DNA of 64,000 nt from Saccopteryx bilineata (Eukaryota > Chordata > Mammalia > Chiroptera > Emballonuridae), in NCBI RefSeq assembly GCF_036850765.1, contig NC_089491.1, forward strand, positions 126,494,766-126,558,765, read 5' to 3'. The stretch's first letter is position 1, and every line of letters begins with the position of its first letter. The translations under genes were made by a program, and so were the position numbers. Under the pieces are notes generated by a model. The model was given only the letters and a program-made list of their open reading frames with translations. It was not told the origin of the DNA and did no database searches. Shown here one piece after another: positions 1 through 11,497 of the stretch.

Positions 1-105
1 AAGACATACAGTAGCTGTGTGGATAAGAAAACAGGACCCGTACATATGCTGTCTACAAGAGACACACCTTAAAACAAAAGATACACATAGATTGAAGGTA
101 AAAGG

Positions 106-696
106 ATGGAAAAAACATTTCATGCAAATAGAAATGAAAAAAAAGCTGGGGTAGCAATACTTATATCAGACAAATTGGACTTTAAAACAAAGGATATAGT
201 AAGAAATAAAGAAGGCCACTACATAATGATAAAGGGAGTAATCCAACAGGAAGATATAACTATTATAAATATCTATGTACCTAATATAGGAGCACCTAAA
301 TATATAAAGCAGACCTTGATGGATTTAAAGGGTGAGATCAACAGCAATACTATAATAGTAGGGGATTTCAATACCCCACTAACATCACTAGATAGATCCT
401 CAAGAAAGAAAATTAACAAAGAAATAGCAGACTTATTGGAAACACTAGATCAACTCGATTTAATAGATATCTTCAGAACCTTTCACCCAAAAGCAGCAGA
501 ATATACATTCTTTTCAAGTGCTCTTGGTACATTCTCTAGGATAGACCACATGTTAGGGCACAAAAGTGCTCTCAACAAATTTAAGAAGTCTGAAATCTTA
601 TCAAGCACTTTCTCCAATCACAACGGCATGAAACTAGAAATGAACCAACCACAACAGAAAAGCTCAAAAATTCTCAAACACATGGAAACTAAATAG
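106..696 (+). pseudogene. L1 ORF2 endonuclease domain fragment (element #1)
   Basis: Open frame of 196 codons matching the APE-like endonuclease domain of L1 ORF2, which nicks the target DNA to prime reverse transcription. Visible family landmarks are KKAGVAILISDK, GHYIMIKG, IINIYVPN, the catalytic-region motif GDFNTPL, and SRIDHMLGHK near the end. The real domain starts upstream: bases 50-70 encode LSTRDTP, matching the usual LQETHLK, followed by a stop. The ATG at 106 is therefore only an internal Met and the true start lies outside the window. The frame ends at a stop where an intact ORF2 would run on into the linker. It is a decayed fragment, not a host gene. Confidence 0.9.
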
Positions 697-1551
697 CAGG
701 TTGTTAAATAACAAATGGATTAAGAATGAGATCAAAGAAGAAATAAAAAAATTCCTAGAAACGAATGACAATGAGCATACAACAACTCAAAATTTATGGG
801 ACACAGCAAAAGCAGTCCTGAGAGGGAAGTTCATAGCACTACAGGCACACTTTAAGAAGCTATAAAAAGCTCAAATAAACAACCTAACCCTGCATCCAAA
901 AGAACTAGAAAAAGAATAGCAAGTAAAGCTCAAATGTAGTAGAAGGAAGGAAATAATAAAAATCAGAGCAGAAATAAATGACACAGAGGCTAAAGAAACA
1001 ATACAGAAGATCAATGAAACTAGGAGCTGGTTCTTTGAAAAGGTAAACAAGATTGATGAACCTTTAACTAGACTCACCAAGAAAAAGAGAGAGAGGATTC
1101 AAATAAATAAAATTAGAAATGAGAGTGGAGAAATAACAACTGACACAACAGAAATACAAAATATTGTAAGAAAATACTATGAAGAACTGTATGCCAAAAA
1201 ACTAGACAACCTAGATGAAATGGACAAATTTATTGAAACATACAATCTTCCAAAAATCAATCTGGAAAAATCAGAAAACCTTAACAGACCAATTACACCA
1301 AATGAGATCAAAACAGTTATAAAAAAAACTCCCAAAAAAGAAAAATCTGGGACCTAATGGCTTCACAACAATATTCTACCAAATATTCAAAGAAGAACTA
1401 ACTCCTATCCTGCTCAAACTATTTCAAAAGATTCAAGAGGAAGGAAGACTTCCATGCTCCTTTTATGAGGCGAGCATAATTTTGATTCCAAAACCAGGCA
1501 AAGACAACACAAAGAAAGAAAATTATAGGCCAATATCTCTGATGAATATAG

Positions 1552-2485
1552 ATGCTAAAATCCTTCAACAAAATATTAGCAAACTGGATCCAACAATATA
1601 TGGAAAAAATCATACACCATGATCAAGTGGGATTTATTCTGGGGAGGCAAGGCTGGTTCAATATTCGTAAATCAATCAATGTGATTTATCACATAAACAA
1701 AAAGGAGAAAAGCCATGTGATAATTTCAATAGATGTAGAAAAAGCATTTGATAAATTCCAGCACCCATTCATGATCAAAACTCTCAGCAAAGTGGGGATA
1801 CAGGGAACATACCTCAACATGATAAAAGCCATCTATGAGAAACCCACAGACAACATCATACTCAATGGGCAAAAATTAAAAGCAATGCCCTTAAGATCAG
1901 GAACAAGCCAGGGGTGCCCCCTTTCACCACTCTTATTTAACATAGTCCTGGAAGTCCTAGCCACAGCAATCAGACAAGAAGAAGAAATAAAAGGCATTCA
2001 AGTTGGAAAAAAAGATGTAAAACTATCATTATTTGCAGATGATATGATATTGTATATAGAAAACCCTAAAGCCTCAGTCAAAAAACTACTGGACCTGATA
2101 AATGAATTCAGCAAGGTGGCAGGATATAAAATCAATACTCAGAAATCGGAGGCATTTTTATATGCCAACAATGAACAGTCAGAAAGAGAAATTAAGGAAA
2201 CAATTCCCATTCACAATTAAAACCAAAAAAATAAAGTACCTAGGAGTAAACTTAACCAAGGAGACTAAAGACTTGTACTTGGAAAATTACAAAGCATTGA
2301 AAAAAGAAATCAAGGAAAATACAAACAAGTGGAAGAATATTCCGTGCTCATGGTTAGGAAGAATAGACATCATTAAAATGTCTATATTACCCAAAGCAAT
2401 CTATAATTTCAATGCAATACCAATTAAAATAGCAATGACATACTTCAAAGATATAGATCACGTATTACAAAAATTTATATGGAAC
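1552..2485 (+). pseudogene. L1 ORF2 reverse transcriptase domain fragment (element #1)
   Basis: This stretch encodes the RT palm and fingers of L1 ORF2. Readable landmarks are [31 protein letters not shown] (first catalytic Asp region), the [14 protein letters not shown] motif, and the catalytic FADDMILY motif with both aspartates, encoded at 2032-2043. A frameshift near 2210 moves the continuation ([15 protein letters not shown]...) into another frame, which runs to 2485. There the solo LTR cuts the coding sequence just after LQKFIWN. The catalytic residues survive but the frame does not, so no full RT could be made. Confidence 0.92.
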
Positions 2486-3161
2486 TGTTGGGCGGATAAA
2501 ATATATTATGCTCACTTTGTTAAAAATAGCGCTGCCACGTGAGGCCCTCACCCAGGTGATATTAATGTGTGTTGAGAATCCTAGTAGCCTGGGGCTTGGT
2601 TTTGGGATTAAGCCTTTCCCACCCTTTTTGATGTGGGGTGGTACAATCCAATCATGCCTCAGAGAAGTGACTTTGTATTAGAGACTTCCCTACTTTGTAT
2701 ATTGGATTAGAGGTTGTGAAGCTACAGTATAAAATGGGGGCAGAACGGGACTTGGCTCTTGGTTCCTGAGATTATCACTAGAAGAGAGAGCAGAGGAGAG
2801 CAGAGAAAGGCCACGTGGAGGAGGCCAGGAAAAGCAGCCAAGATGGCGGAGTGCTGAGTGAGAAGCCAGTTTGTGTAGAGTTTGTATTTGGGATAAGGAA
2901 GGAGATGGGGAACAGAGGTGAATAAGTCTGGTGAGCTAGAAACCTTTGATTCTAGGAAAATTGGATAAGTCAGTGGCTTTGTGAGCACTGAATGTGACTG
3001 GGTTTTGGAGCCCAGTGTGTATTTTTACTTGCCCGCCGGGTGCAAGCTAGAATGAAAGACTATGGCCCACCAGTTTGTGGCTCTGCTGTTTCTTTGCCGA
3101 CTGTCCGAATCCAATGCGAACCTGCATGTGAATGGCCCCGATGGCGGCTCCTGGCTTTACA
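2486..3161 (+). mobile_element. Solo LTR of an endogenous retrovirus, inserted in L1 #1
   Basis: A 676-bp block interrupts the L1 frame between ...KFIWN and [11 protein letters not shown].... It begins TGTTG and ends TTTACA, giving the TG...CA ends of an LTR. It is flanked by the direct repeat GGAAC (2481-2485 and 3162-3166), a 5-bp target duplication. A TATAAAA box lies at 2728-2734, in the right place for a U3/R promoter. No gag, pol or env sequence is present, so this is a solo LTR left after recombination between the two LTRs of a provirus. I do not recognise the ERV family. It is oriented here by the TATA box and the TG...CA ends. A phrase aagatggcgg lies in the second half. Confidence 0.85.
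2728..2734 (+). promoter_or_regulatory. TATA box of the solo LTR
   Basis: TATAAAA sits about 240 bp into the LTR, where a U3 promoter would be expected. The G-rich stretch just after it may mark the start of R. Placement and sequence only; activity is unknown. Confidence 0.5.
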
Positions 3162-4343
3162 GGAACCAAAAGAGAACACAAATAGCCTCAGCAATCTTAA
3201 AAAAGAAGAATAAAGTGGGAGGTATCACACTTCCTGATCTCAAGTTATACTACAAGGCCATTGTACTCAAAACAGCCTGGTACTGGCATAAGAACAGGCA
3301 TATAGATCAATGGAACAGAACATAGAACCCAGAAATAAACCCATAGCTGTATGGACAACTGATATTTGACAAAGGATGTAAGAAAATACAATGGATTAAA
3401 GATATCCTCTTTAATAAATGGCATTGGGAAAATTGGACAGCTACCTGCAAAAAAATAAAACTAGATCACCAGCTTACACCACTCACAAAAATAAACTCAA
3501 AATGGATAAAAGACTTAAATGTAGGCTGTGAAACCATAAGCATCTTAGAAGAAAATATAGGCAGTAAGCTCTCGGACATCTCTCGGAGCAATATATTTGC
3601 TGATTTATCTCGACGGGGAAGTGAAATAAATGACAGGATAAATAAATGGGACTATATCAAACTAAAAAGCTTTTGCACAGCTAAAGACAATAAGAACAGA
3701 ATAAAAAGACAAACTACACAATGGGAGAACATATTTGACAATACGTCTGATAAGGGGTTAATAACCAAAATTTATAAAGAACCTGTGAATCTCAACAGCA
3801 GGAAGACAAACAATCCAATCAAAAAATGGGCAAAAAAAAAAAAATGAATAAACACTTTTCCAAAGAGGACATACAGATGGCCTATAGGCATATGAAAAAA
3901 TGCTCAACATCACTAATCATTAGAGAAATTCAAATTAAAACCACAATGAGATATCACCTCACAGAAGCCAGAATGGCGCTCATCAACAAAACAACACAGA
4001 ATAAGTGCTGGTGAGGATGTGGAGAAAAGGGAATCTTCCTGCACTCCTGGTGGGAATGCAGACTGGTGCAGCCACTGTGGAAAACAGTATGGCGATTCCT
4101 CAAAAAACTGAAAATCGAACTGCCTTTTGACCCAGCTATCCCACTTTTAGGAATATACCCCAAGAACACCATAGAATGGCTCCAAAAGGAGAAATGCACC
4201 CCCATGTTTGTGGCAGCATTGTTCACAATAGCGAAGATCAGGAAACAGCCCAAGTGTCCGTCAGAGGATGAGTGGATTAAAAAGCTTTGGTACATATATA
4301 CTATGGAATACTACTCAGCCATAAGAAATGATGACATCAGAAC
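3162..4343 (+). pseudogene. L1 ORF2 C-terminal region (element #1)
   Basis: Resumes the L1 ORF2 directly after the [35 protein letters not shown], then thumb and linker sequence, then the C-terminal region with [24 protein letters not shown] and [15 protein letters not shown]. Stops at about 3324, 3343 and 4013 and a poly-A expansion near 3833-3843 break it into pieces. The C-terminal region of L1 ORF2 is needed for RNA binding and retrotransposition. The last readable residues are [20 protein letters not shown], where the hAT MITE enters. Confidence 0.88.
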
Positions 4344-4351
4344 ATTTACAA

Positions 4352-4471
4352 CAGCGGTTCTCAACCTGTGGGTCACGACCCCGGCGGGCGTCGAAGGACC
4401 AAAACACAGGAGTCACCTAAAGCCATCTGAAATCCCCGCCAGGGTCATGACCCACAGGTTGAGAACCGCAG
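4352..4471 (+). mobile_element. SPIN-like non-autonomous hAT MITE (120 bp)
   Basis: Starts CAGCGGTTCTCAACCTGTGG and ends with its inverted copy ...GGTTGAGAACCGCAG. It is flanked by perfect 8-bp direct repeats ATTTACAA (4344-4351 and 4472-4479), the size made by hAT transposases. Without the insert, the L1 sequence rejoins as ...cagaacATTTACAAtaacatgg, the usual L1 text. The ends match my memory of SPIN-type hAT elements known from bats and other tetrapods; that family name is from recall. It codes for nothing. Internally it lacks most of the right half when compared with the copy at 18389-18523. Confidence 0.9.
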
Positions 4472-4559
4472 ATTTACAATAACATGGATGGACTAAGAAC
4501 TATATGAATCCATATATAGATGGGACATAAAAGTGAGACCCAGAAACATGAACAAGAAT

Positions 4560-4640
4560 GTGATGGCAATGGGGGTGGGAGGGTGGGGGGAGGGGTGAGG
4601 GGGTGAGGAAGGAGATAGGGAGTGGGGGAAGGGAGGGGCA
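4560..4640 (+). other. G-rich polypurine tract in L1 3'UTR
   Basis: About 80 bases dominated by runs of 3-6 G separated by short spacers. This is the conserved G-rich 3'UTR feature of mammalian L1s and could form G-quadruplexes in RNA or DNA. The same tract appears as a C-rich run at about 7565-7640 in the nested L1 on the other strand. Confidence 0.7.
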
Positions 4641-4821
4641 CAAAGAAAACCACATAGAAGGTGACAGAAGACAATTTGACTTTGGGTGAGGGGTATACAG
4701 CACAATCAAATGTCAGAATAATCTGGAGATGTTTCCTCTCAACATATGTACCCTGATTTATCAATGTCACTGCATTAAATTTAATAATAATAAAAAAAGA
4801 AAAAAACCCCAAAAAACCAAA

Positions 4822-5216
4822 CCTGTCTTGACCTAAAATTGGCCGTATCTTCTGAATTATCTGATTAACATCACCTCAACCACTTCCCTTTTTGGTCTCC
4901 ATACTTCAGGACCATTATACACCTTCCCAACACACAACTGCCCTGAGGCTAGATACTGATAACAGGAGACACCCTCTATGCCCAGAAATTGAAATTAAGC
5001 AAACTAAATAATATGTTAGGGAATCCTAGAAACCTAGGTAACTGTGCCTGCCATACATTGCCTGTCTCCAGCTGCGTCCTCCAACCTTTGCTTGCTGTTA
5101 TGCGGTTCTGTTGTGTGTTCCTGACCGACAGCCTTCTCTACTTTGGAGCTCTCTATAACTAAAACTTCTGTATTGCATCTGTCCATCAGCGTATTATGTC
5201 CTGCCAGCTAAAGAAA
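4822..5216. other. Spacer between two L1s, unassigned
   Basis: About 395 bp with no long frame and no repeat that I can name. It separates the A-tail of L1 #1 from the target duplication of the outer L1. The part at 5100-5200 has a loose LTR-like look (a short CT-rich stretch followed by 'ataactaaaacttctg'), but no boundaries or duplications support that. Confidence 0.4.
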
Positions 5217-6200
5217 CTTCAAATCTTTATTTTTTTAATTGATTTTAATTTATTGTGCGTACATAGATTCAAGTGTCCCACTGAATATATCTCCCTCCTC
5301 CCACCCCCACGTTCCCCTTGATATCCCCTTTGACCCCTCCTCCCAATGCCCTCTGCCCTTCCCTTCAGGATTTGCTGTCCTGCTCTCTATAACCCTGTGT
5401 TATGTATATATAATTTCTCTAATCTCTTTTCCTTCTCTGATCCCCATCCTCTTTTCCCTTTCCCTCTGGTCCCTTTGATCCTGCCTCTACCTCATTCTGT
5501 TCCTCATTTCACATTGTTCATTAAATTCCTCATATGAGTGAGGTCATATGATATTTTTCTTTCTCTGCCTGGCTTATTTCACTTAGCATAATAGTCTCCA
5601 GGTCTATCCATGTTGTTGCAAAAGGTTGATTTTTTTCTTTTTCACAGCCACATAGTATTCTGTTGTGTATATGTACCACTGCTTTTTAATCCATGCATCC
5701 ACTGATGGATACTAGGGCTGTTTACAGATCTTGGCTATTGTAAACAATGCTGCAATAAACATAGGGATGCATTTCTTCTTTTGAATCAGTGATTTGGTAT
5801 TCTTAGGATATATTCCTAAAAGTGGGATAGCTGGGTCAAAAGGCATTTCCATTCTTAATTTTTTGAGGAATCTCCATACTGTTATCCACAGTGACTGTAC
5901 CAGTCTGCATTCCCACCAGCAGTGCAGGAAGATTTCCTTTTCTCCACATCCTCGCTAGGAGTTATTATATGTTATTTTGTTAATGAATGCCATTCTGACA
6001 GGTGTGAGGTAGTATCTCATTGTGGTTTTAATTCTCATTTCTCTAATGATTAGTGATGTTGAACATTTTTTCATATGCCTATTGGCCATCTGTATGTCCT
6101 CTTTGGAGAAGTGTCTATTCAGTTCTTTTGCCCATTTTTTGATTGAGTTGTTAATTTTTCTGGTGTTGAGTTTTACAAGTTCTTTATAAATTTCAGTTAT

Positions 6201-6608
6201 TTATTTTTTATTTATTTATTTTTTTGTATTTTTCTGAAGCTGGAAACAGGGAGAGACAGTCAGACAGACTCCCGCATGCGCCCGACTGGGATCCACCCGG
6301 CACGCCCACCAAGGGCAACGCTCTGCCCACCAGGGGGCGATGCTCTGCCCCTGCGGGGTGTAGCTCTGCCACGACCAGAGCCACTCCAGCACCTGGGGCA
6401 GAGGCCAAGGAGCCATCCCCAGCGCCCGGGCCATCCTTGCCCCAATGGAGCCTCGGCTGTGGGAGGGGAAGAGAGAGACAGAAAGGAAGGAGAGGGGGAG
6501 GGGTGGAGAAGCAAATGGGCGCTTCTCCTATGTGCCCTGGCCGGGAATCGAACCTGGGTCCCCCGCACGCCAGGCCGATGCTCTACCGCTGAGCCAACCG
6601 GCCAGCGC
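6201..6608 (-). mobile_element. tRNA-derived bat SINE (~410 bp type)
   Basis: On the - strand it reads from the tRNA-like head (end of block, ...gccaaccggccagcgc) to the A-rich tail (start of block). A near-identical 14-15-bp target duplication flanks it: ATAAATTTCAGTTAT at 6186-6200 and TAAATTTTAGTTAT at 6609-6622. It sits in the ORF2 3' part of the outer L1. The B box reads GGTTCGATTCC with one change (gggaatcgaacc on the + strand). Long open frames here (up to 122 codons) are only GC-rich SINE sequence. Confidence 0.95.
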
Positions 6609-6993
6609 TAAATTTTAGTTATTAACCCTGTATTAGACTTATTGTCAAATATGTGCTCCAATTGTGTGGTTTTTCTTTTTATTTTGTTCATATTGTCTTG
6701 AGCTATGCAAAAACTTTTTAGTTTGATATAGTCCCATTTGTTCATCCTGCCCTTTTTTCACTTGCCTGTGGAGATAAATCAACAAATATATTGTTGCAAG
6801 AGATGTCAGAGAGCTTACTGCATATGTTTTCTTCCAATATGATTATGGTTTCACAACTTACATTTAAATCTTTTATACATTTTGAGTTTGTTTTTGTGTA
6901 TGGTGTATGTTGATGGTCTAGTTTCATCAAGTACCTGTCCAATTTCTCCAACACCATTTGTTAAAGAGACTGTATTTACTCTGTTGTATGCTT

Positions 6994-7260
6994 TTACCTC
7001 CTTTTGTCAAATATCAATTGTCCATATAGGTGTGGGTTTATTTCTGGGTTCTCTGTTCTGTTCCATTTATCTGTATGCCTATTCTTATGCCAGTACCAGG
7101 CTGTTTTGAGTACAATGGCCTTGTAGTATAACTTGATATCAGAAAGTGTGATGCCTTCCATTTTATTCTTCCTTTTCAAGATTGCTGAGGCTATTTGTGT
7201 TCTTTTTTGGTTCCATATAAATATTTGGAATATTTGTTTTATATCTTTGAAGTATGCCAT
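6994..7260 (-). pseudogene. L1 ORF2 thumb/linker fragment (outer L1)
   Basis: Encodes [25 protein letters not shown], then [21 protein letters not shown] and [10 protein letters not shown], the same segment as 3162-3400 in L1 #1. This confirms element orientation and family. The frame is open for 88 codons only, so it is a fragment. Confidence 0.85.
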
Positions 7261-7678
7261 GGTGTTTTAATAGGAATTGCATTGAATTTATAGATTGCTT
7301 TGGGTAATATAGACATTTTAATGATGTTTATTCTTCTTATCCATGAACATGGTATATTCTTCCATTTGTTTGTATCTTTCTTGATTTCTTTTATCAATGT
7401 TGTATAATTTTTTTAAAATAAATTTTTATTAATGTTAATGGGGTGACATTAATAAATCAGGGTACATATATTCAAAGAAAACATGTCCAGGTTATCTTGT
7501 CATTCAATTATGTTGCATACCCATCGCCCAGAGTCAGATTGTCCTCCGTCACCCTCTATCTAGATTTCTTTGTGCCCCTCCCCCTCCCCCTAACCCTCTC
7601 CCTCCTTCCCTCCTGGGTCCTCCCTCCCCCCACCCCTGGTAACCACCATACTCTTCTCCATGTCTCTTAGTCTTGTTT

Positions 7679-10600
7679 TTATGTCCCACCAATGTATGGA
7701 ATTATGTAGTTCTTGTTTTTTTCTGATTTACTTATTTCACTCTGTATAATGTTATCAAGATCCCACCATTTTGTTGTAAATGATACAAAGTCATCATTTC
7801 TTATGGCCAAGTAGTATTCCATAGTGTATATGTGCCACATCTTCTTTATCCAGTCTTCTATTGAGGGGCTTTTTGGTTGTTTCCATGTGTTGGCCACTGT
7901 GAATAGTGCTGCAATGAACATGGGGCTACATGTGTCTTTACGTATCAATGTTTCTGAGGTTTTGGGGTATATACCCAGTAGAGGGATTGCTGAGTCATAA
8001 GGTAGTTCTATTTTCAGTTTTTTGAGGAACCATCATACTTTCCTCCACAATGGCTGCACCACTTTACAGTCCCACCAACAGTGAATGAGAGTTCCCTTTT
8101 CTCCGCAGCCTCTCCAACACTTACTATTACCCGTCTTGTTGATAATAGCTAATCTAACTGGTGTGAGGTGATATCTCATTGTGGTTTTGATTTGCATTTC
8201 TCTGATAACTAATGAAGATGAGCATCTTTTCATATATCTGTTGGCCATTTGTATTTCCTCCTGGGAGAAATGTCTGTTCATGTCCTCTTCCCATTTTTTT
8301 ATTGGATTGTTTGTTTGTTGTTGAGTTTTATGAGTTCTTTGTAAATTTTCGATATTAGGCCCTTATCTGAGCTGTTGTTTGAAAATATCATTTCCCATTT
8401 AGTTGGCTGTCTATTTTGATGTCAGTTTCTCTTGTTGAGCAAAACGTTTTTAGTCTGATGTAGTCCCATTCATTTATCTTTGCCTTCACTTCTCTTGCCT
8501 TTGGAGTCAAGTTCATAAAATGCTCTTTAAAACGTAGGTCCATGAGTTTAGTACCTATGTCTTCCTCTATGTACTTTATTGTTTCAGGTCTTATATTTAG
8601 GTCTTTGATCCATTTTGAATTAATTTTAGTACACGGGGACAAGCTGTAGTCGAGTTTTATTCTTTTGCATGTGGTTTTCCAGTTTTCCCAACACCATTTT
8701 TGAAGAGGCTTTCTTTTCTCCATTGTGTGTTGTTGGCCCCTTTATCAAAAATTATTTGACCATATATATATGGCTTTATTTTTGTACTTTCTATTCTGTT
8801 CCATTGGTCTGAGTGTCTATTTTTCTGCCAATACCATGCTGTTTTGATTGTAGTGGACCTATAATATAGTTCGAAGTCAGGTATTGTAATGCCCCCAGCT
8901 TCATTCTTTTTCATTAGGATTGCTTTGGCTATTCGGTGTTTTTTATAGTTCTATATAAATCTGATGATTTTTTGTTCCATTTCTTTAAAAAATGTCATAG
9001 GAATTTTGATAGGAATTGCATTAAATTTATAAATTGCTTTGGGTAATATGGCCATTTTGATTATATTTTCTTCCTATCCAAGAACAAGGAATATTTTTCC
9101 ATCTCATTGTGTCTTTTTCGATTTCTCTTAACAATGCTTTGTAGTTTTCATTTTATAGGTCTTTTACATTCTTTGTTATGTTTATTCCTAGGTATTTTAT
9201 TTTTTTTTGTTGCAATCATGAAGGGGATTATTCTTTTGAGTTCGTTCTCAATTGTTTCATTGTTGGCATATAGAAAGGCTATGGACTTTTGTATGTTAAT
9301 TTTGTATCCTGTGACCTTACTGTATTGATTTATTGTTTCTAGTAATCTTTTTGTGGAGTCCTTTTGGTTTTCGATGTATAGGATCATATCATCTGCAAAA
9401 AGTGATAGCTTTACTTCTTCTTTTCCGATATGGATGCCTTTTATTTCTTTCTCTTGTCTGATTGCTCTGGCCAGAATTTCTAGCTCCATGTTAAATAAGA
9501 GTGGAGAGAGTGGACAACCCTGTCTTGTTCCTGATTTAAGGTGGAAAGTCCTCAGTTTTAATCCATTTAATATGATGTTGGCTGATGGTTTATAATATAT
9601 GGCCTTTATCATGTTGAGATATTTTCCTTCTATACCCATTTTTTGAGTGTCTTAAATATAAAGTTGTGTTGTATTTTATCAAATGCCTTTTCTGCATCTA
9701 TTGATAAGATCATGTGGTTTTTGTTGTTTGTTTTGTTGATATGGTGTATTATGTTAACCGTTTTACGTATGTTGAACCATCCTTGAGATTCTGGGATGAA
9801 TCCCACTTGATCATGATGTATTATTTTTTTAATATGTTGTTGTATTCGATTTGCCAGTATTTTGTTTAGTATTTTAGCATCTGTATTCATTAGAGATATT
9901 GGTCTGTAGTTTTTTTGTGTGTGTGTGCCGTCCTTGCCAGGTTTCGGTATGAGGGTTATGTTGGCCTCATAAAATGTGTTTGGAAGTATTGCTTCTTCTT
10001 CAATTTTTTGGAAGACTTTGAGTAGAATAGGAACCAAGTCTCTTTGAATGTTTGATAGAATTCAGTAGTATAACTGTCTGGGCCTGGACTTTTATTTTTG
10101 GGGAGGTTTTTAATAGTTTTTTCTATTTCCTCCCTGCTAATTGTTTTGTTTAGGCTTTCTGCTTCTTCATGACTCAGTCTAGGAAGGTTGTATTGTTCTA
10201 GGAATTTATCCATTTCTTCTAGATTGTTGTATTTGGTGGCATATAGTTTTTCATAGTATTCTACAATGATTCTTTGTATATCTATGATGTTTGTGGTGAT
10301 TTCTCCTCTTTTATTTTGGATTTTATTTATATGAGTCCTGTGCCTTTTTTTCTTGGTGAGTCTTGCCAAGGGTTTGTCAATTTTGTTGATCTTTTCAAAG
10401 AACCAGCTCCTTGTTCTATTAATTTTTTCTATTGTTTTTCTGTTCTCTATTTTGTTTATTTCTGCTCTGATTTTTATTATCTCCTTTCTTCGGCAGGTTT
10501 TGGGTTGTCTTTGTTCTTTTTTTTCTAGTTCCTTAAGGTGTGAAGTTAAGTAGTTCACTTGGGCTCTCTCTTGTTTGTTCATATAGGCCTGAAGCAATAT

Positions 10601-11497
10601 GAACTTTCCTCTTATTACAGCTTTTGCTGCATCCCAGAGATTCTGATATGTCGTATTGTCATTTTCATTTGTCTGTATATATCTTTTGATCTCTGCACTT
10701 ATTTCTTCTTTGACCCACTCATTTTTTAAAAGTATGTTGTTTAGTTTTCACATTTTTGTGGGTTTTTTTCTCGTCTTTTTTGCAGTTGAATTCTAGTTTC
10801 AAGGCTTTATGATCAGAAAATATGCTTGGTACAATTTCAATTTTTCTGAATTTGCTGATATTGTCTTTGTGGCCTAACATATGGTCAATTCTTGAGAATG
10901 ATCCATGTACACTAGAGAAAAATGTATATTCTTTCACTTTGAGATGAAGTGTCCTGTAGATATCTATCATATCCAGGTGCTCTAGTGTTTTGTTCAAGGC
11001 CAATATATCTTTATTGATTCTCTGTTTGGATGACCGATCTAGAGCTTTCAGCGGTGTATTGAGGTCTCCAAGTATGATTGTATTTTTGTCAGTTTTGTTT
11101 TTAAGTCAATAAGTAGCTGTCTTATATATTTTGGTGCTCCTTGGTTTGGTGCATATATATTAAGGATTGTTATGTCTTCTTGATTCAGTGTCCCCTTAAT
11201 CATTATGAAATGACCATTTTTATCTCTGAGTACTTTTTCTGTCTTGTAGTCAGCATTATTAGATATGAGTATTGCTACGCCTGCTTTTTTTTGGATGCTA
11301 TTTGCTTGGAGTATTGTTTTCTAGCCTTTCACTTTGAATTTGTTTTTATCCTTGTTGCTTAGATGTGTTTCTTGTAGGCAGCATACAGTTGGATTTTCTT
11401 TTGTAATCCATTCTGCTACTCTGTGTCTTTTTATTGGTGAGTTTAATCCATTTACATTTAGTGTAATTATTGACACTTGTGGGTTCCCTATTGCCAT
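7679..11497 (-). pseudogene. L1 ORF2 (EN-RT) of the nested L1, interrupted
   Basis: The span from the ATG at 11497-11495 (MAIGNPQVSIITLNVNGLNSPIK...) to the last codon near 7679 is 3819 bp, about 1273 codons, the usual length of mammalian ORF2. Domains in order are endonuclease (start through SRIDHMLGHK near 10870), RT with [14 protein letters not shown] and an intact catalytic FADDMILY near 9380-9410, and the C-terminal region [22 protein letters not shown] near 8050-8100. The readable pieces lie in different frames (for example 10597, 8914, 8281 and 7948 share one frame; 11003, 10037, 9639 and 8723 do not). Several indels and stops have therefore occurred. Non-functional as it stands. Confidence 0.9.

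Larger units (their letters stand above)
1..4821 (+). mobile_element. LINE-1 element #1, 5' end cut by window edge
   Basis: L1 retrotransposon read on the + strand. It shows, in order, endonuclease (from base 1), reverse transcriptase (about 1400-2480), the C-terminal cysteine-rich region (to about 4340), a G-rich 3'UTR and an A-rich tail at about 4783-4810. An L1 copies its own RNA into DNA at a nicked target, using the ORF2 endonuclease and RT. This copy is dead: ORF2 is broken by several frameshifts and stops. It is interrupted by a solo LTR (2486-3161) and a hAT MITE (4352-4471). The ORF2 resembles the L1s at 5228-18555 and 30623-37322, but the 3'UTR after about 4490 matches that of the nested L1 at 7412-15249, so the element looks mosaic. 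The 5' end and its target duplication lie outside the window. Confidence 0.95.

Noticed and set aside
2518..3161. Alternative LTR start at the second TGTTAAAAAT (2518)
   Set aside because: Starting at 2486 gives a clean GGAAC duplication and restores the L1 codons; starting at 2518 leaves 32 bases unexplained.
9107..9328. Plus-strand hydrophobic frames across the - strand L1s (for example 9107-9328, 10274-10528, 11529-11906)
   Set aside because: Antisense translation of A-rich L1 coding sequence gives F/L/S-rich membrane-like frames; they are shadows of ORF1 and ORF2.
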